64,000 bases of DNA from Omphiscola glabra (GCA_964017045.1 OZ024796.1:250501-314500), one strand, 5' to 3'; positions 1 to 11,927 are shown, counted from the first letter of the stretch. Numbers and translations are program-made. Notes: generated from the sequence alone by a model not told the origin.

Positions 1-1880
1 TTCTATCAAGCTGCAAAGGACCAGGTGATGACTCAATCCCGTCTGAAGTATACAAAAAACGGGGGGAAAGCTCTGTCTGAAAGGCTTCATCGGCTGTTCA
101 TACTTATGTGTCAGCAACAGACCATTCCACAGGACTTTAAAAATGCATCTATTGTTCACCTGTAAAAGCGTAAAGGGAACCGTCAATCGTGCGACAACCA
201 CCGTGACATATCACTGCTCCCTATTGCAGGCAAGATATTAGCCAGAATCTTGCTACATCGTCTTAACAGGCTTCTTTAGAAGCGTCTACTACCAGAAGTC
301 AATGTGGCATCTGGAAGGAGCGAGGAACCATTGATATGGTTTTTGTGGCCAGACAGCTACAGGAAAATGGCAGGGATCAAAATGTTGACCTTTTGTTACC
401 TTTGTAGACCTGACCAACGCTTTCGACAGTACAGTGGGCGTTTGGAAGATCATGGCCAAATATGGATGCCCCAGGTAGATCGTAAGAATGGTACGACTAT
501 TACATGATAGTATGCAGGTTAGAGTTCGGGATAATTGAGAGACGTCCAAACCATTCCCTGTTAAAAAAACGGCATGAAACATGGCTCTGTACTTGCCCCA
601 AAATTGTTCAGTCTCATTTTTTCCGCAATGCTGACCGATGCCTTCAGAGAGGGAGACGCTGGAATTGGCCTCAGATACTGAACTGACGGTAATCTATTCA
701 ACCACAAGAGGCTACATGCCAAAACGAAGGTCTTGACAGACACTATCAGGGACCTCCTGTATGCAGAAGACTGTGTCCTAAATGCTGTATAATATAATAA
801 GTGGATATGCACTGATGCATTACAAACTTTTCTAATGCTTGCACTAACTTTGGGCTCACCATTAACTCAAAAATGACGGAGATCCTAAACCAACCAGCTC
901 CTTGAAGACCCTATGTTGAGCCCAACATCCAAGTATATGGCTAAAGACTTAAGGTGGTGAATAGCTTTTCTTATCTCGGCAGCACACTGTCCCAAAGTGC
1001 AACCATCGATCACAATTTTAACCTCCGTATTGCGAGAGCCAGTTCAACCTATGGAAAATTGACTCAAAACGTATGGACCAGGAGAGGTATTAGCACTCCA
1101 ACTAAACTGAAAGGCGGCTGTTCTCCCTAAGCTTTTCTATGCCTGTGAAACGTGGACGATATACCAACGCCATGCAAGAATGCTGAACTACATTCATACA
1201 ACAAATCCTCAACATTTAATGGCAGGACAGAGTCCCAGACGTTTAGGTGCTTACACGGGCAGGTCTCCTCCAGCATATTTACCATCTTAATGAACTCCCA
1301 GCTTCGCTGGGCGAGACATGTTGTGATAATGTTAGATGACTGTCTGTCCAAATGAATTTTCTATGTTGAGCTCGAACAAGGAAAGCGGTCTACTGGTGGG
1401 CAGAAGAAACGTTTTAAAGACAACCTAAAAGCCTCACTGAAAGCGTTCGACATAAACCCAGACACGTGGGAAGAAAAAGCAAAGGATCGAACATCATGGC
1501 GTTCCACTTTACACAGGAGCTCCATGCAACATTTTGTGGCAGCACAGCAGCTGTAGATAGGAGCTCCATGCAACATGTAGTTGGCAGCACAGCAGCTGTA
1601 GATAGGAGCTCCATGCAACATGTAGTTGGCAGCACAGCAGCTGTAGATAGGAGCTCCATGCAACATGTAGTTGGCAGCACAGCAGCTGTAGATAGGAGCT
1701 CCATGCAACATGTAGTTGGCAGCACAGCAGCTGCAGAGTGCGAGAGACATGCCATGAAGGCCCGGTCTAACTCGGCTCCCTGTTATTCCCTATCATTCCC
1801 CTGCACTTACTGCACAAGAAAATTTCGTTCCAGAATCAGCCTCATTTGTCATCGGTGCACCCACAGACATAACTAGCACA
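1..1880 (+). pseudogene. Degenerate non-LTR retrotransposon (LINE) ORF2, reverse transcriptase to 3' zinc finger
   Basis: Translating across frames gives ordered pieces of a LINE reverse transcriptase. There is a segment like the usual RT 'GISLLPIAGKI' motif near 205-240, an 'F-V-D-L-T-N-A-F' block near 400-425, a 'KHGSVLAP' block near 575-600, and the catalytic YADD box reading YAED near 760-770. A 'FSYLGSTLS' block follows near 965-995. The element ends at 1818-1876 with a C-x2-C...H-x-H finger (CTYCTRKF, then RCTHRH), typical of Jockey/I/Nimb-type LINE C-termini. Frameshifts and stops break every frame, so it is dead. It begins before the window. A 45-bp minisatellite has grown inside its 3' coding part. 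The LINE identity is well supported; the clade is a guess. Confidence 0.85.
1517..1735. repeat. 45-bp minisatellite inside LINE ORF2
   Basis: There are four near-identical 45-bp copies (each containing gataggagctccatgcaac) after one divergent partial copy. The unit is 15 codons, so the LINE reading frame stays open through the array and on into the C-terminal zinc finger. Confidence 0.9.
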
Positions 1881-2081
1881 AATCTGAAGATTAAGGTGGT
1901 CATGGTCGACTCCCGACTGACGAACAACAAAAAGTACGGTATAATTTTTGATCACCAAAATATAAATATATACAATATTGTAGATAGTCATTTTCACTTT
2001 AAAAAAGAAAGAAAGAAACAACAAATAACAAAGATATGCTGATGTTAGGATTCAAATCACGAAAATAAATCAATGTTTAAT

Positions 2082-2515
2082 CTAATTTTCTAATTCACAT
2101 AAATAACGAAAAGAATAAAGATCAATTATATGAACACATTGGTGGACACAGATGCAAGCGAACTCTTTGCTGACGCCCAAACAGTCTTGATTAACATTAT
2201 TATTAGGTTCGTTAGGGCACCAGTTAAAGTATTTCACTTGTTGTGCGGTCCTTTCATACATGCAATCCCCTTCCTTGTACTTGTCTGTCTTTGCTATAAA
2301 TATACCAAAGTAGTCGTGCTTCTCATTCATTGAGACGCCTAAACTGTGTTCTTCGTGATCATCTACCTCAGGGAGATATCCACACAATGTTTCACACATA
2401 GCGGCAGAGCCAACGTCCGAAGTGTAAATGTCCTTGGACAAGAAGTACGTTTTCCTCAAATGATCATATTTGTTAAATAAGTCCAGGTTTGTCTTGTTGG
2501 TGGAACAGTCCATTT
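2082..2515 (-). CDS. C-type lectin domain protein, terminal exon
   Basis: The minus-strand reading frame of about 144 codons starts just after an acceptor (ATAATTTTAG, with the AG at 2517-2516). It reads as a C-type lectin domain: a YFLSK opening, C-E-T-L-C-G-Y-L-P-E-V-D-D, then N-W-C-P-N-E-P-N-N and D-C-L. It closes with F-R-Y-L-C-E-L-E-N and a stop. The EPN triplet is the calcium-dependent, mannose-type sugar-binding signature, so the product is probably a secreted or surface carbohydrate-binding protein, as in molluscan immunity. The WND motif expected before the last cysteine is not obvious, so calcium binding may be weakened or the exon may be a decayed copy. No signal-peptide exon was found upstream on the minus strand (positions above 2520). 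Confidence 0.6.
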
Positions 2516-2635
2516 CTAAAATTATCAATGAAAGTTAATTGAGTCAGAAAAGTAGTTTGGCGAATTTGAAAAATAAGAACAATGTTCTTGTTTTTTGTAA
2601 CTTTTAATTTTGTTTTCATTCAGCCGTCTTAATGA

Positions 2636-2830
2636 TCAAATTGTGAATAGAGGAACAACCTGGACAATACCGCAGTGAACTCGACATCGATTGAAAGCTT
2701 CAAGGCTGCCCTGGCATCTGCTAGGAGCCGTTAGATTGGCAACATCGCTTCCCCAACCGTTGCACATATGCCGGTATATGGATGCAGCAACGTACCGAAC
2801 CAGAACCAGATGAGACATCGAAAACGTGGA
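2636..2830 (+). pseudogene. Possible LINE/RT C-terminal scrap
   Basis: A short open stretch reads S-T-S-I-E-S-F-K-A-A-L, resembling the 'FK..L' end of many reverse transcriptase ORFs. It stops soon after and has no supporting domain. Low confidence. Confidence 0.3.
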
Positions 2831-2956
2831 GGCGAAACATTTAAAACTTGCTTAGACAAAGAGATAGTGCTTACATATGTGAATAACTGATATATCTGGT
2901 TACAAAGCAAGGACATTTAGGATGCATTAGTGACTTGGTGAAATACAAAGCCTATT

Positions 2957-3345
2957 GAGCTGAAGTCATTGACACCTAAGCAGACTTGACATGACAGAGC
3001 TTACTGAGCTGAACTCACTGACACCAAAGGAGACTTGACATGACAGAGCTCATTGAGCTGAACTCATTGACACCCATGCAGACTTGACATGACAGAGCCT
3101 TTTGAGCTGCTGTCATTGACACCTAAGCAGACTTGACATGACAGAGCTTACTGAGCTGAACTCACTGACACCAAAGGAGACTTGACATGACAGAGCTCAT
3201 TGAGCTGAACTCATTGACACCCATGCAGACTTGACATGACAGAGATTAATGAGCTGAACTCATTGACACCCAAGCAGATTTGACATGACAGAGCTTATTG
3301 AGCTGAAATCATTGACACCCAAGCAGACTTGGCATGGAGTAGTTG
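2957..3345. repeat. 49-bp minisatellite, 8 copies
   Basis: The unit starts gagctgaactcattgacacc and contains cagacttgacatgacagag. Copies begin at 2957, 3006, 3055, 3104, 3153, 3202, 3251 and 3300. Copies 1-3 and 4-6 share the same variant order (taagcag, aaaggag, catgcag), so a 147-bp trimer was duplicated. Confidence 0.92.
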
Positions 3346-3960
3346 GGAAATTGCGTTAGTTTAAAGACATTGATCTTTTAGTGAAGTCGACGAAAAGGTT
3401 GTTAGATCTACATCTGAAACGTGGTTCTCACGTTTTTTGTGAAATAAATTTCTTTTTATGGTTTGTTACCTTGCAAAATAAATTAAATATCAAATACAAT
3501 ATAAATTAAAAACTAAACTGTGATAGGATACATTTTAAGACAGAATAGAAATAGTAGAAATATGTTATAAAATATACATCTCTTAGTAAAACATGTTGTA
3601 AAATAGACATCTCTTTACCGACTTTTCATCGAATGATTGATGTTGCGGCTGTGAGGGAATATTTTTTGAGACAGAATACCAATATTCAATTGACATATTC
3701 ATGAATTAAAAACGATATTTACTCAAGCAAAAGTTGCTCCGCTGTGTAAGAAGAAGTGCAGCCAGAACTCAAGCAACAAGGAGTAGAAGTCTAGCTCTTG
3801 CGAACCCTTAATGTTTTTATTCGTTATTAATAAAGGTTGAGCACATTGTAACAGTTGTATTTTTATTGAATTTGTAATCGCTTTTTTGTGGAATACTTGA
3901 TGTGGCCCAGTTTCACTCAGACTCTACCTCCTGCGGCCCCCGGATAATTTGAGTTTGAGA
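3346..3960. other. AT-rich noncoding stretch
   Basis: AT-rich with short near-duplications (tagacatctctt near 3580-3615). No ORF, RNA gene or transposon end recognised. Confidence 0.5.
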
Positions 3961-3963
3961 CCT

Positions 3964-4250
3964 TTAGCTATGCAGTGGCATCAGTGTACTTATTACTGAA
4001 TTGGTGTGTCCGAGTCCATGAGTACTTTGCAAGTTGGGAAATGGCAGAGGTTTATCTGAGAACCATAACACAAGTTTTGTGCACAATGCCTTGACATTAC
4101 CATAGGCAACACTGACAAGCTGCCACTGGTCTTGTAACTTCTTGTTGAGTAAATTCAGCGCCTGTGTAATGTCAACAAGAAAAGCCAAGTCCTTGAGCCA
4201 TTTGGGATCACGTAGTACGAGAACAACCACAACATCCTTCTCCGTGAAGG
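3964..4250 (-). pseudogene. hAT-family transposase fragment (GTF2IRD2/ZBED5-like)
   Basis: The minus-strand translation contains R-D-P-K-W-L-K-D-L-A-F-L-V-D-I-T followed by L-N-L-L-N-K-K-L-Q. This block is characteristic of domesticated and free hAT transposases annotated as GTF2IRD2 or ZBED5-like. Only about 90 residues remain, with no intact ends, so this is a relic. Confidence 0.7.
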
Positions 4251-4900
4251 TTTTGAGGGCTAAAGCGTGTAGAAGACATGAGCCAAGGCAATATTTATGA
4301 ATTATTAATGCGAAGGAAGATGCTGTTGTAGGGAGAATAAGTTCAAGCTATTAAATCTTGTTCACAGCATTCCTCCCCATCCCCCTTTTTTCGTTGACAT
4401 CACTTACAGAAGTGATGTCACACACAAATGACAAATTTAAATAAAAATCGTAACAACATTACAATGCTATGAAAAGCCAATGTAAAACTACATCCTTGGC
4501 CACATCATAAAGTACATTTACATGATCACCATCATTAACAATGAACAATACCTTGCAGGTTCAATGCATGTCACAACATGACCTATCCAAAATTTGACCG
4601 TGCTAAATTTTTTTTTCCCCAAACCTAATGTTAGTTAGGTCAGCATAGCCAAGGCATTAATGTCCAACACATTTATGTTTTGGAGTACCTATATTACCTG
4701 AAATGTCACATTATTATCCCAAGCGAGACAGTTTAGTGTCTGAACACACTACTACTGACAGGCTATGTAACCTGAAATTGTTACATACAATTCAATCTAG
4801 TTAATGACATAGATATTGTAATTCAACGTGGATCAGTTAGAAACTTTGGTGAATATTAGGGAACCTGGGAGGTTATCAGTTGAAGTAGAGTAATACAGTT
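4251..4900. other. AT-rich noncoding stretch
   Basis: No gene seen. A small inverted repeat (tgacatcacttacagaagtgatgtca) lies near 4396-4422. Confidence 0.4.
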
Positions 4901-4903
4901 CTG

Positions 4904-5431
4904 TTGTCAGCCTGGGAAAACGAGTCTAATGGGGAAATAGCTGAATTTGTTGAAGAGATAAGTTATCATACTAATGTTACTGAACATATGGACACTGAGT
5001 TTTTTTTAGCTGGTAGGGTGGAGGTAAATGTAATGGAACACATCGTAGATAAAGATTTTGTAACTGTACATGTTAATCTTGATAATTTACCAGATATTAA
5101 TTTTGATGAACAGGATAATGCTTCCGATGTGGCCTTTAGTGATAAAATTAAGTTTTGTAATTTTGAACAGGACATTCATTTTGATGGAGCACAAGCTGTT
5201 ACTTGTGAAAATGTACGGGGAGGTGCAAACTTTTTAGTGGAGACAGATTTTGATTTTTTGCAGGAGAGTTTTGTGGAGGAGGCAAATTTGAGTTTTGTGC
5301 AGAAGAGTTTTGGGGAGGGTATTAGAACCTGGACAAGCTACGGTGATCATGATGTAGAGGTCGTGAGCTTGTCAGGGGCAGTCCCAGGGCGGGGACAAAA
5401 TGTTAACAAGTACACATTATGCTTAAAATAA
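4904..5431 (+). CDS. Unrecognised acidic ORF, possibly the tail of a retroelement polyprotein
   Basis: An open frame of about 175 codons with no ATG at the listed start; the first codon is TTG and the first in-frame ATG is at 4988. The product is strongly acidic (many D and E), rich in F and N, with two related segments (L-Q-E-S-F-V-E-E and V-Q-K-S-F-G-E-G). No domain is recognised. Near its end lies a purine-rich tract followed at 5401 by TGTTAAC, reminiscent of the polypurine tract and LTR start of a Gypsy-type element, so it could be the 3' end of pol. It could equally be a host exon or a chance ORF. No function is assigned. Confidence 0.3.
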   Translation: MSAWENESNGEIAEFVEEISYHTNVTEHMDTEFFLAGRVEVNVMEHIVDKDFVTVHVNLDNLPDINFDEQDNASDVAFSDKIKFCNFEQDIHFDGAQAVTCENVRGGANFLVETDFDFLQESFVEEANLSFVQKSFGEGIRTWTSYGDHDVEVVSLSGAVPGRGQNVNKYTLCLK

Positions 5432-5590
5432 TTCTTCGTTAAATGGATATAGTCATAAATTCAAGCGTGTATTCTGAACTTATTAACAAATCGCCCTTAA
5501 TAGGTCAAGGTCAACGGTCATATGTCATTAACTAGAGAAATGCGCCATAAAGTTGCCTTCTCTCATTTGTCCTGGATACTTTATAAATAC
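5385..5590 (+). mobile_element. Possible LTR start (polypurine tract, TGTTAAC, TATA box)
   Basis: cagggcggggacaaaa (5385-5400) is followed directly by tgttaacaag, and a TATA-like ttataaatac sits at 5581-5590. This is the order expected at the 3' end of an LTR retrotransposon. No second LTR or target duplication was found. Confidence 0.25.
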
Positions 5591-5639
5591 AAATTCTATA
5601 TGTCAATGGTATGAGACTCATTGTTGTTAATGTGAAGGC

Positions 5640-5880
5640 ATTTTTTGGTTCATATTTTTTAAAAGTCTGTGTTTATGAGGACATATTTTGGATATTTTTT
5701 TATTATGGAGACATATTGTTTGATAGTCTGTATTTATAATGACATATTGTTTGATAGTCTGTATTTATAATGACATATTGTTTGATAGTCTGTATTTATA
5801 ATGACATATTGTTTGATAGTCTGTATTTATAATGACATATTGTTTGATAGTCTGTATTTATAATGACATATTGTTTGATA
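5640..5880. repeat. 31-bp minisatellite with degenerate upstream copies
   Basis: The unit gacatattgtttgatagtc plus gtatttataat repeats from 5710 at 31-bp intervals, about 5.5 copies. Two or three decayed copies precede it. A LINE fragment abuts its right edge. Confidence 0.9.
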
Positions 5881-6720
5881 TCGGCAAGAGAAACCCGAGT
5901 ATTTTGACAATATCCAGAGATCAAGCGACTTCGTTCCAATCAATAAATTTGCTGACGATACCACAATCGTTGGTGTAATATCTGAAGGTATCATTTTATA
6001 AAACAACATAGTTACAAGTTTTATTCGCTGGTGTCTGGTGTAACGAACATTTTCTTTAGTTTAATGTTTCAAAACCAAAGGAATGCTTGTCGATTTCATG
6101 AGGGGGCTCACCAAATTGCAGATCTAACAATAAAACCTTACAGTAAAGAGCTGGTAAAGACATAAGCAGCCAGGTTTCATAATTAATAAAGAGCTAACGT
6201 GGCGTAACCACGGCCTAATTCTATATAAAAAGTTTACCAACGACTTCTCTTTCTTTAAAAAATTACACAATTTTGGTGGTAAAAAACAAATTATTAACAT
6301 ATTTTACAGTACAACAGTTGAAAGCCAACTGAAAATAAGTATAACCTGCTGGTGTGGGAATTCATTGCTTCCCATTAAACACCGATTAAATTCAAGAAAG
6401 CAAGTAATATCGCTCAAATAACAAAGCTACCTTGCTTGAAGTACTTTTTATGGCAATATGCATTGGTACAATTTTAGGCTACTCAAGATCAGCTCGATCA
6501 GAGCGAATTTATGCCATAAAAAGTAAGGACCGAAAGTTAGACCTATAAAAGTGCATTTGTTCCCCAAACAAAAAGAAGTGTGTACTGTCTACTGAGGAAG
6601 ACTCTTTGCCAAAACATTCTTCTTTCATTGCCCTATCTTTATATTTCATGCTTCCACATTTACCTTGTATCGCTTTGTCATTCACATAACGTGTACTCGG
6701 TCATTCACGTATTTTATTAA
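5881..6720 (+). pseudogene. Decayed LINE reverse transcriptase 3' half (Rex1/CR1-like)
   Basis: At 5946-5985 a frame reads K-F-A-D-D-T-T-I-V-G-V-I-S, a diverged RT active-site block with FADD in place of YADD. It is followed by pieces resembling the 'F..WC', 'TKE(M)..DFR' and 'RL.FL' segments of Rex1/CR1-like LINEs up to about 6540. Stops and indels break all frames. Confidence 0.65.
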
Positions 6721-6920
6721 GAATTTAAAAGCGTGTTCCCCCAGTTGTTAAAAAATATCTATAAAAATAATCACTCTTAAAGTCATCATTCATATCGAGT
6801 GACGTTCCATGGCATATGACGGTTCATTTTTGCGCTTGAGAAATATTTTTAGATGTCTTTTTCTAGTTTTAAAAATGTTTGTCTTTGTACATGTAAGAAT
6901 ATCTACGTCTAAGCCAAAAA

Positions 6921-6958
6921 AATGTTAACCCACAAACTGTGGTATAGAATCATTCCGT
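6921..6958. mobile_element. Copy 1 of a 38-bp dispersed terminus (TTAA+CCC, piggyBac-like end)
   Basis: This 38-bp block matches 9965-10002 at 37 of 38 positions. It contains TTAACCC and the small hairpin ccaca-aac-tgtgg. TTAA followed by CCC is the hallmark of a piggyBac terminus. Here it is cut off by the LINE that starts at about 6959. Confidence 0.45.
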
Positions 6959-7736
6959 CAGATCAGCTCAATCCGCCACAACCTCACAGCTAGTGCAACA
7001 AAAACCCTAGTCTATGCTCTTGTTCTCTCTCGTCTTGACTATTGCAACTCTCTTCTGTCAGGTTCACCAAAACACTTCTTAGAAAAACTACAAAAGGTTC
7101 AAAACTCAGCTGCTAGGCTAGTTTTAAAGGCAAAAAAAACGTGATCACGTCACACCACTACTTCATTCACTTCATTGGCTACCTATTCAAGCACTGATTG
7201 ACTATAAACTCTCTGCTGCCACAACTTTTTCTCGAATTCCTACCCTTCCTATCTAACCGAACTTCTCTCTGTCTATTCACCCCTTCGACAGCTTCGCTCC
7301 TCCGCAGACGGGCGTATTCTTTCTGTCCCCAAGACTCTCATAAAAACATACGGTGAAAGATCTTTCTCTTACTGTGCCCCCAAACAATGGAATTCTCTTC
7401 CACTACACATCCGCAATATATCAACTATCACAGCCTTCAAAACTGCACTCAAAACACATCTCTTTAAACTCTACTACCCGACTGATTCCCCACATCTGAC
7501 CGATAAACGCTGTTGCTGGCCGCCGTCCATGGTTTGTAATGTAAAATTTCTGGTGTGGATGAGGTGAATATGCGTTAGATTTTGTTTTGTCTCTATACAT
7601 CTGTTCTTTATTATATATATGTATTTTATGTTAATATCACCATTACGTCTCTTTTTTAATATTTTTGTGTACAGCGCGGTGAGCCTAGCCCTAGGCTGGG
7701 GTACCGCGCTATATAAGACAACAAATAATAATAATA
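6959..7736 (+). pseudogene. CR1/L2-type LINE 3' end with hairpin and ATA-rich tail
   Basis: The translation reads I-R-H-N-L-T then L-V-L-S-R-L-D-Y-C-N-S-L-L, L-Q-K-V-Q-N-S-A-A-R-L-V and L-H-W-L-P-I-Q. This is the classic C-terminal RT region of CR1/L2 elements. It is followed by a 3' UTR with a cgcggt...accgcg hairpin (7675-7711) and a short (ATA/AAT)n tail at 7720-7743. It is 5'-truncated with frameshifts, as expected for an old LINE insertion. Confidence 0.85.
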
Positions 7737-7744
7737 ATAATAAT

Positions 7745-9960
7745 GAATGATATTAATTATTATTGATATGTGCTGAAAAATCAATATGAACTTTGCTATT
7801 TAAAAAAAATCATTTCCATTATTTTAATCAAGAAGAAAAATCTTTTCTCATCTTACATAATAATGTGAAAAAGCCGATGTCATTGCGACAAACAAAATTA
7901 ATAAGGAACAAAATAAATATAATGTACTATTACTAAGTTTTGGTAGATTGGATTATACTGCGCATTTCATGCATATTTGTCGAAATCTGATTGGTTGAGG
8001 GAACGCTGAGTACAACTTCCGGACAAATAATTGCAGTTTCGTCATATCTATATATTGTTTATAAAAACTCAGTATCAAGGTAGTATCTTAATGACGTTTT
8101 AGTTTTTATTTCACATGTTTTGTCAGAGTAACTTAATTGTAACTTATTAGGCTAAAGATTTCCTTTAACTCCAAATACAATCCGAAGTTTAATTTCAAGG
8201 TAAGAATCTTACTTAGAAAATCTGAGACTCTAGCCTTAAAAAACTTTGCACAAAATAATTTTTAAAAAGTAGGGTCATTTGTATATATTTTTTTGGTAAT
8301 TGCGCGCTACTGGTACCTCTATCGCACACCCTAACCCGAACCCTAAATCTATCATAAACAAAGGGCAGTGACTCCCAATGAGGGACCACAGAAGCACATT
8401 AGCCATTTTTTTTATATTGATAAGACTTCCACGTGATGAATAATTTATAGTGAAGTTGAATTTGACATTCATTGATGATTGATGTAATGAAATTTATATA
8501 TAATTATTTTAATACAATAATTTATTGTCAATCATTAATACCCAGCCGTTTATTTGTCATTGAATGGGACATACATGGTGAGTCTATATTATTGCCAATT
8601 ATTAATTATTGGCAATACTTCATTCTAATTCCTAATAACAATATACTTACAATTTTCTAAAACCTTCTATTGTCGAGAATCAATGAATAGTCACGAAAAG
8701 ACTAACTAAGTAGGTACATCGGTAAAACAGAAACACTCCAGGTAATTTTGTATTGGAAATGGGCGTCTGCGCAATCTGACCGCAATTGGCAATGGAATCC
8801 GAGTTTTTTATTTTTTTAATGTGAGTAATTTTAATGATGCAGGAGTCTTTTGGCCCATAATTAAGGTCTGGCTCCGCCAAGTCACATTAGGAGAAATGTT
8901 GACCTACATTCCCATTGAGTTTTTTTTGTTATTTGTAACAATAGGTACTTTTGACAGAAATTTTAAATATTGTCCTATTGCCATAAATGATATCATTTTA
9001 AAGGGCTAGCTATAATTATATAAGGCATCTTTTCCTCATATTTTTTAAATTCAAGAAAAGGTCTTTCATATTAAAGTTTGAAAAGCATTATATATTCATG
9101 TAAACGTGTGCCAATTTTCATTGATGTAGGTTGTGTCCGACGATCGCATCTACTAACCTGCATTACTATAAGGTCGCTCAGCCTAATCTTGACATCACGT
9201 TGGCCACGCCCCCTTATTAATGGCAGAAAATGCTGATAGTTGGGAAATATTAATTATTACCACTATTTACATCAAAGTATTTGATAACTTATGTTTTAAA
9301 ATGAATTTAAATGTTATTTAAAGAATAATACTATAATTTGAGGTAAAAAATCCTGGTAGACTATATAGCATATACCGGTATAATGGACGTTGTAGATTTG
9401 GTTAACAGAAAAGCCATATATTAATACATTATATTAAATTTACGGATATAAACGTGCATTGTTAAATAAGCTACAATTTATCTATAATTGTATAACATTA
9501 TTAAAATTATATTTTAATACAGCTTTAGTTCTGAAAATACAAGTCGTATGAAATTATCAATAAAATGAAAATTATATCGCTCGTGGCGCAAACAACGGAC
9601 TTGGGACACATAATGTGGAGATGCTGTCCATGTTAAAAAAGGACAAACGATGTCGTACTTTAAAAATTCATAACTTTAAAACTACAATAGCTAAAATTAT
9701 ATTTTGGTGTTATAATTCTGTAAAAAAAATTAGCTCTACTCAACTATGTCATTGGTTTATTTTTACACATTTTTTTTTTTTTTTTTATCAAAGTACCTAA
9801 ACTAAGACTACCAGTTTTATTTTTGAAGTAACTTTTTTATCATACTTATACTTAGTCTATTCTTGATTAGATGCCATTTGTTAGACCTTGCATACCTGTA
9901 CTGATTCTCTCAGTGATCGCAGTTTGAAAATAATATAATCATACGTTTTTTTTTGGAAAA
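7745..9960. other. AT-rich intergenic stretch
   Basis: About 2.2 kb with no supported gene. Open frames here are short, AT-driven and lack domain signatures. A T-rich tract lies at 9768-9787. Confidence 0.5.
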
Positions 9961-9972
9961 GAATAATGTTAA

Positions 9973-11281
9973 CCCACAAACTGTGGTATAGAATCATTCT
10001 GTAGTGTGGGAGCTTTTGAGAGCTTTTTGAGTGCCTTTTGAAATAGCATTAAATGACATAGAAATATTGATACAAGACCCCAATTAATCTATATTTCTAG
10101 AAACAAAATTTATGGGGATAAAGTTGGCTATATTTCCCTCCAGTAAAAAAAAATTTCATTTACCTTGACCCTGAGTGCTCAAGAAAAATAAAATCAACAA
10201 AATGTCTTGCTTTCAAGTGCTCATAACATTAATTTTTATCGATTCCATTAAAATACTTATAAAATGTGGTAGCCAATTCATTTATCTCTCAGAAAATGTA
10301 TAGTTTGCTAAGGCTTCTAATACAAATAAGCCTCTGAAAGCAATTTTAATAATTTTTGGGTCCACAGCTAAAACCTAGTACAACACACAAAATGTATGGC
10401 AAAAATTATTATTGGCAAGTAAATATTTAAAAACTGGGGAACTCATTTGGGTTGTCTGTCTATAAAATTTATTAGTTCTGATCTATAATCTGTAGCTTCA
10501 GTGACTAAAATCGAGTCAGTCCTTGCCCAACCTCTGTGAACTAGCTCGGAGTCTAACTGTAGGCCTACTTCAGTTTCACTAGGACTAGTATTAGATTCAC
10601 TAGACGAAGAATTCTAACTGAGATCGTCATGGGGAATGTTAAAATCATCATCAGTATCACTTAAAAAAAAGCTTTCAAAAATAATTCTATTAGTTCTCCT
10701 ACTTTAAACTGAAGGGCTTGTTTGTATTGGGTTGGTTTTAATTTATTATTGATGAAATGTGTCTCGATAGTGTACTATTTTTTGAACAATCAACATCTAT
10801 TTGAATCATTACACAGTTTAGGTAGTGAAGGCATGAAAAGTAAGGGATCTAAGTGTGGCTTGTTATGTGGCCAATCATTTTCCCTTTTGTTTCAACAAAT
10901 TTATTTCACCTTTGTGTGATTTTCATCATCTTGGAAGAATTGTGCAGCACCATACCTTGCATCGTCTCGTTGCACACCATTAGATATGTCATCAGGGCAA
11001 GGGTTTCAAAATGTTGTTACTATTTAATTGACTCAATTGTTTACTTGCATCTACCATTCAGAAAAAGACAATAAGACACAAAGTCATTAGGATTAAAAAA
11101 AAAAGTCCTACCTTAATATGATAATGATCTAGTGATATTTGATGTTTTCAAGTGACTGAGTAAAGAATTTGAAATAAATAAATCTAAAAATCTTCTGGAT
11201 GTTGATGTTTTCTTTAAGAAGAACACTTCATTTGCATAAGTCTCCTAATATACCACAAATGATGTATTAGATTGCTTGGGG
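9973..11281. mobile_element. Degenerate piggyBac-like element remnant
   Basis: The left end reads TTAA-CCC (TTAA 9969-9972) and the right end GGG-TTAA (TTAA 11282-11285). Both ends carry a subterminal TGTGGTATA (inverted at the right, near 11250-11260). Inside, on the minus strand at about 10700-10440, is an acidic, serine-rich reading (L-S-D-T-D-D-D-F, then S-S-S-E-S-N-T-S-P-S-E-T) of the kind found at the N-terminus of piggyBac transposases. No DDD catalytic core remains, so at best this is a deletion derivative. Confidence 0.4.
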
Positions 11282-11338
11282 TTAAATTTGTTTTTTCTAG
11301 CACAATTTGTTAAACGGTTGTTTATTTAAGATTATTAT

Positions 11339-11592
11339 TGTGAGTAGTGAGTGAACTTTGTGACCTGATTAGCCTGTGTTGTTGTTATGTGTTGTGACTG
11401 CATGTGGTGAGTAGTGAGTGAACTCTGTGACCTGACTGGCCTGTGTTGTTGTTATGCGGTGTGACTGCATGTGGTGAGTTGGTTTTTTTTTCATGAATAT
11501 TTGAACTTAAAGGTGTGGAAAAGTGGAATGAGCGATCATGAATGTAAAGTATAAAAGGAGTGTAGAACGTAGAATAAAGATCAGTCGTTACA
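11339..11592 (+). mobile_element. Probable solo LTR, copy A
   Basis: TGTGAG start, a TATAAAA box near 11551, an AATAAA near 11574 and a GTTACA end give an LTR-like layout. The same sequence, diverged and in opposite orientation, occurs at 27076-27308. Copy A contains an internal 67-bp tandem duplication. No target-site duplication was found. Confidence 0.5.
11340..11475. repeat. 67-bp tandem duplication in LTR copy A
   Basis: The segment starting gtgagtagtgagtgaact and ending gactgcatgtg occurs twice head to tail with a few substitutions. Confidence 0.9.
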
Positions 11593-11927
11593 CCGAAAAC
11601 AGATGAGTTGGTGTCATTCATTGCTATTACACTTAAGTTGATTTTTTGGCTAGGATTAGGTCAGCAGTAAGGCCAGCTATAGCTTCCACAGTATGTAGGT
11701 CATGGAGGTTCCCCATTTCAGTTACCTGCCATATTCAAATTTAGTTTTTTGCGTTGTATTTATTTGATACAAGTTTTTTTCCTCACTTTTATTTTTGTCA
11801 TAAAGGAAAGAGTTGGGGGAGGTGGCCTTTGGGAGGAGTTTTTATGAATTAACAGAAAAGTCACTTTTTTGGTTGAGAAATAATTAATCAAATTTCATCC
11901 ACAGTTAAAAGAAAAATATTTGTTAAG

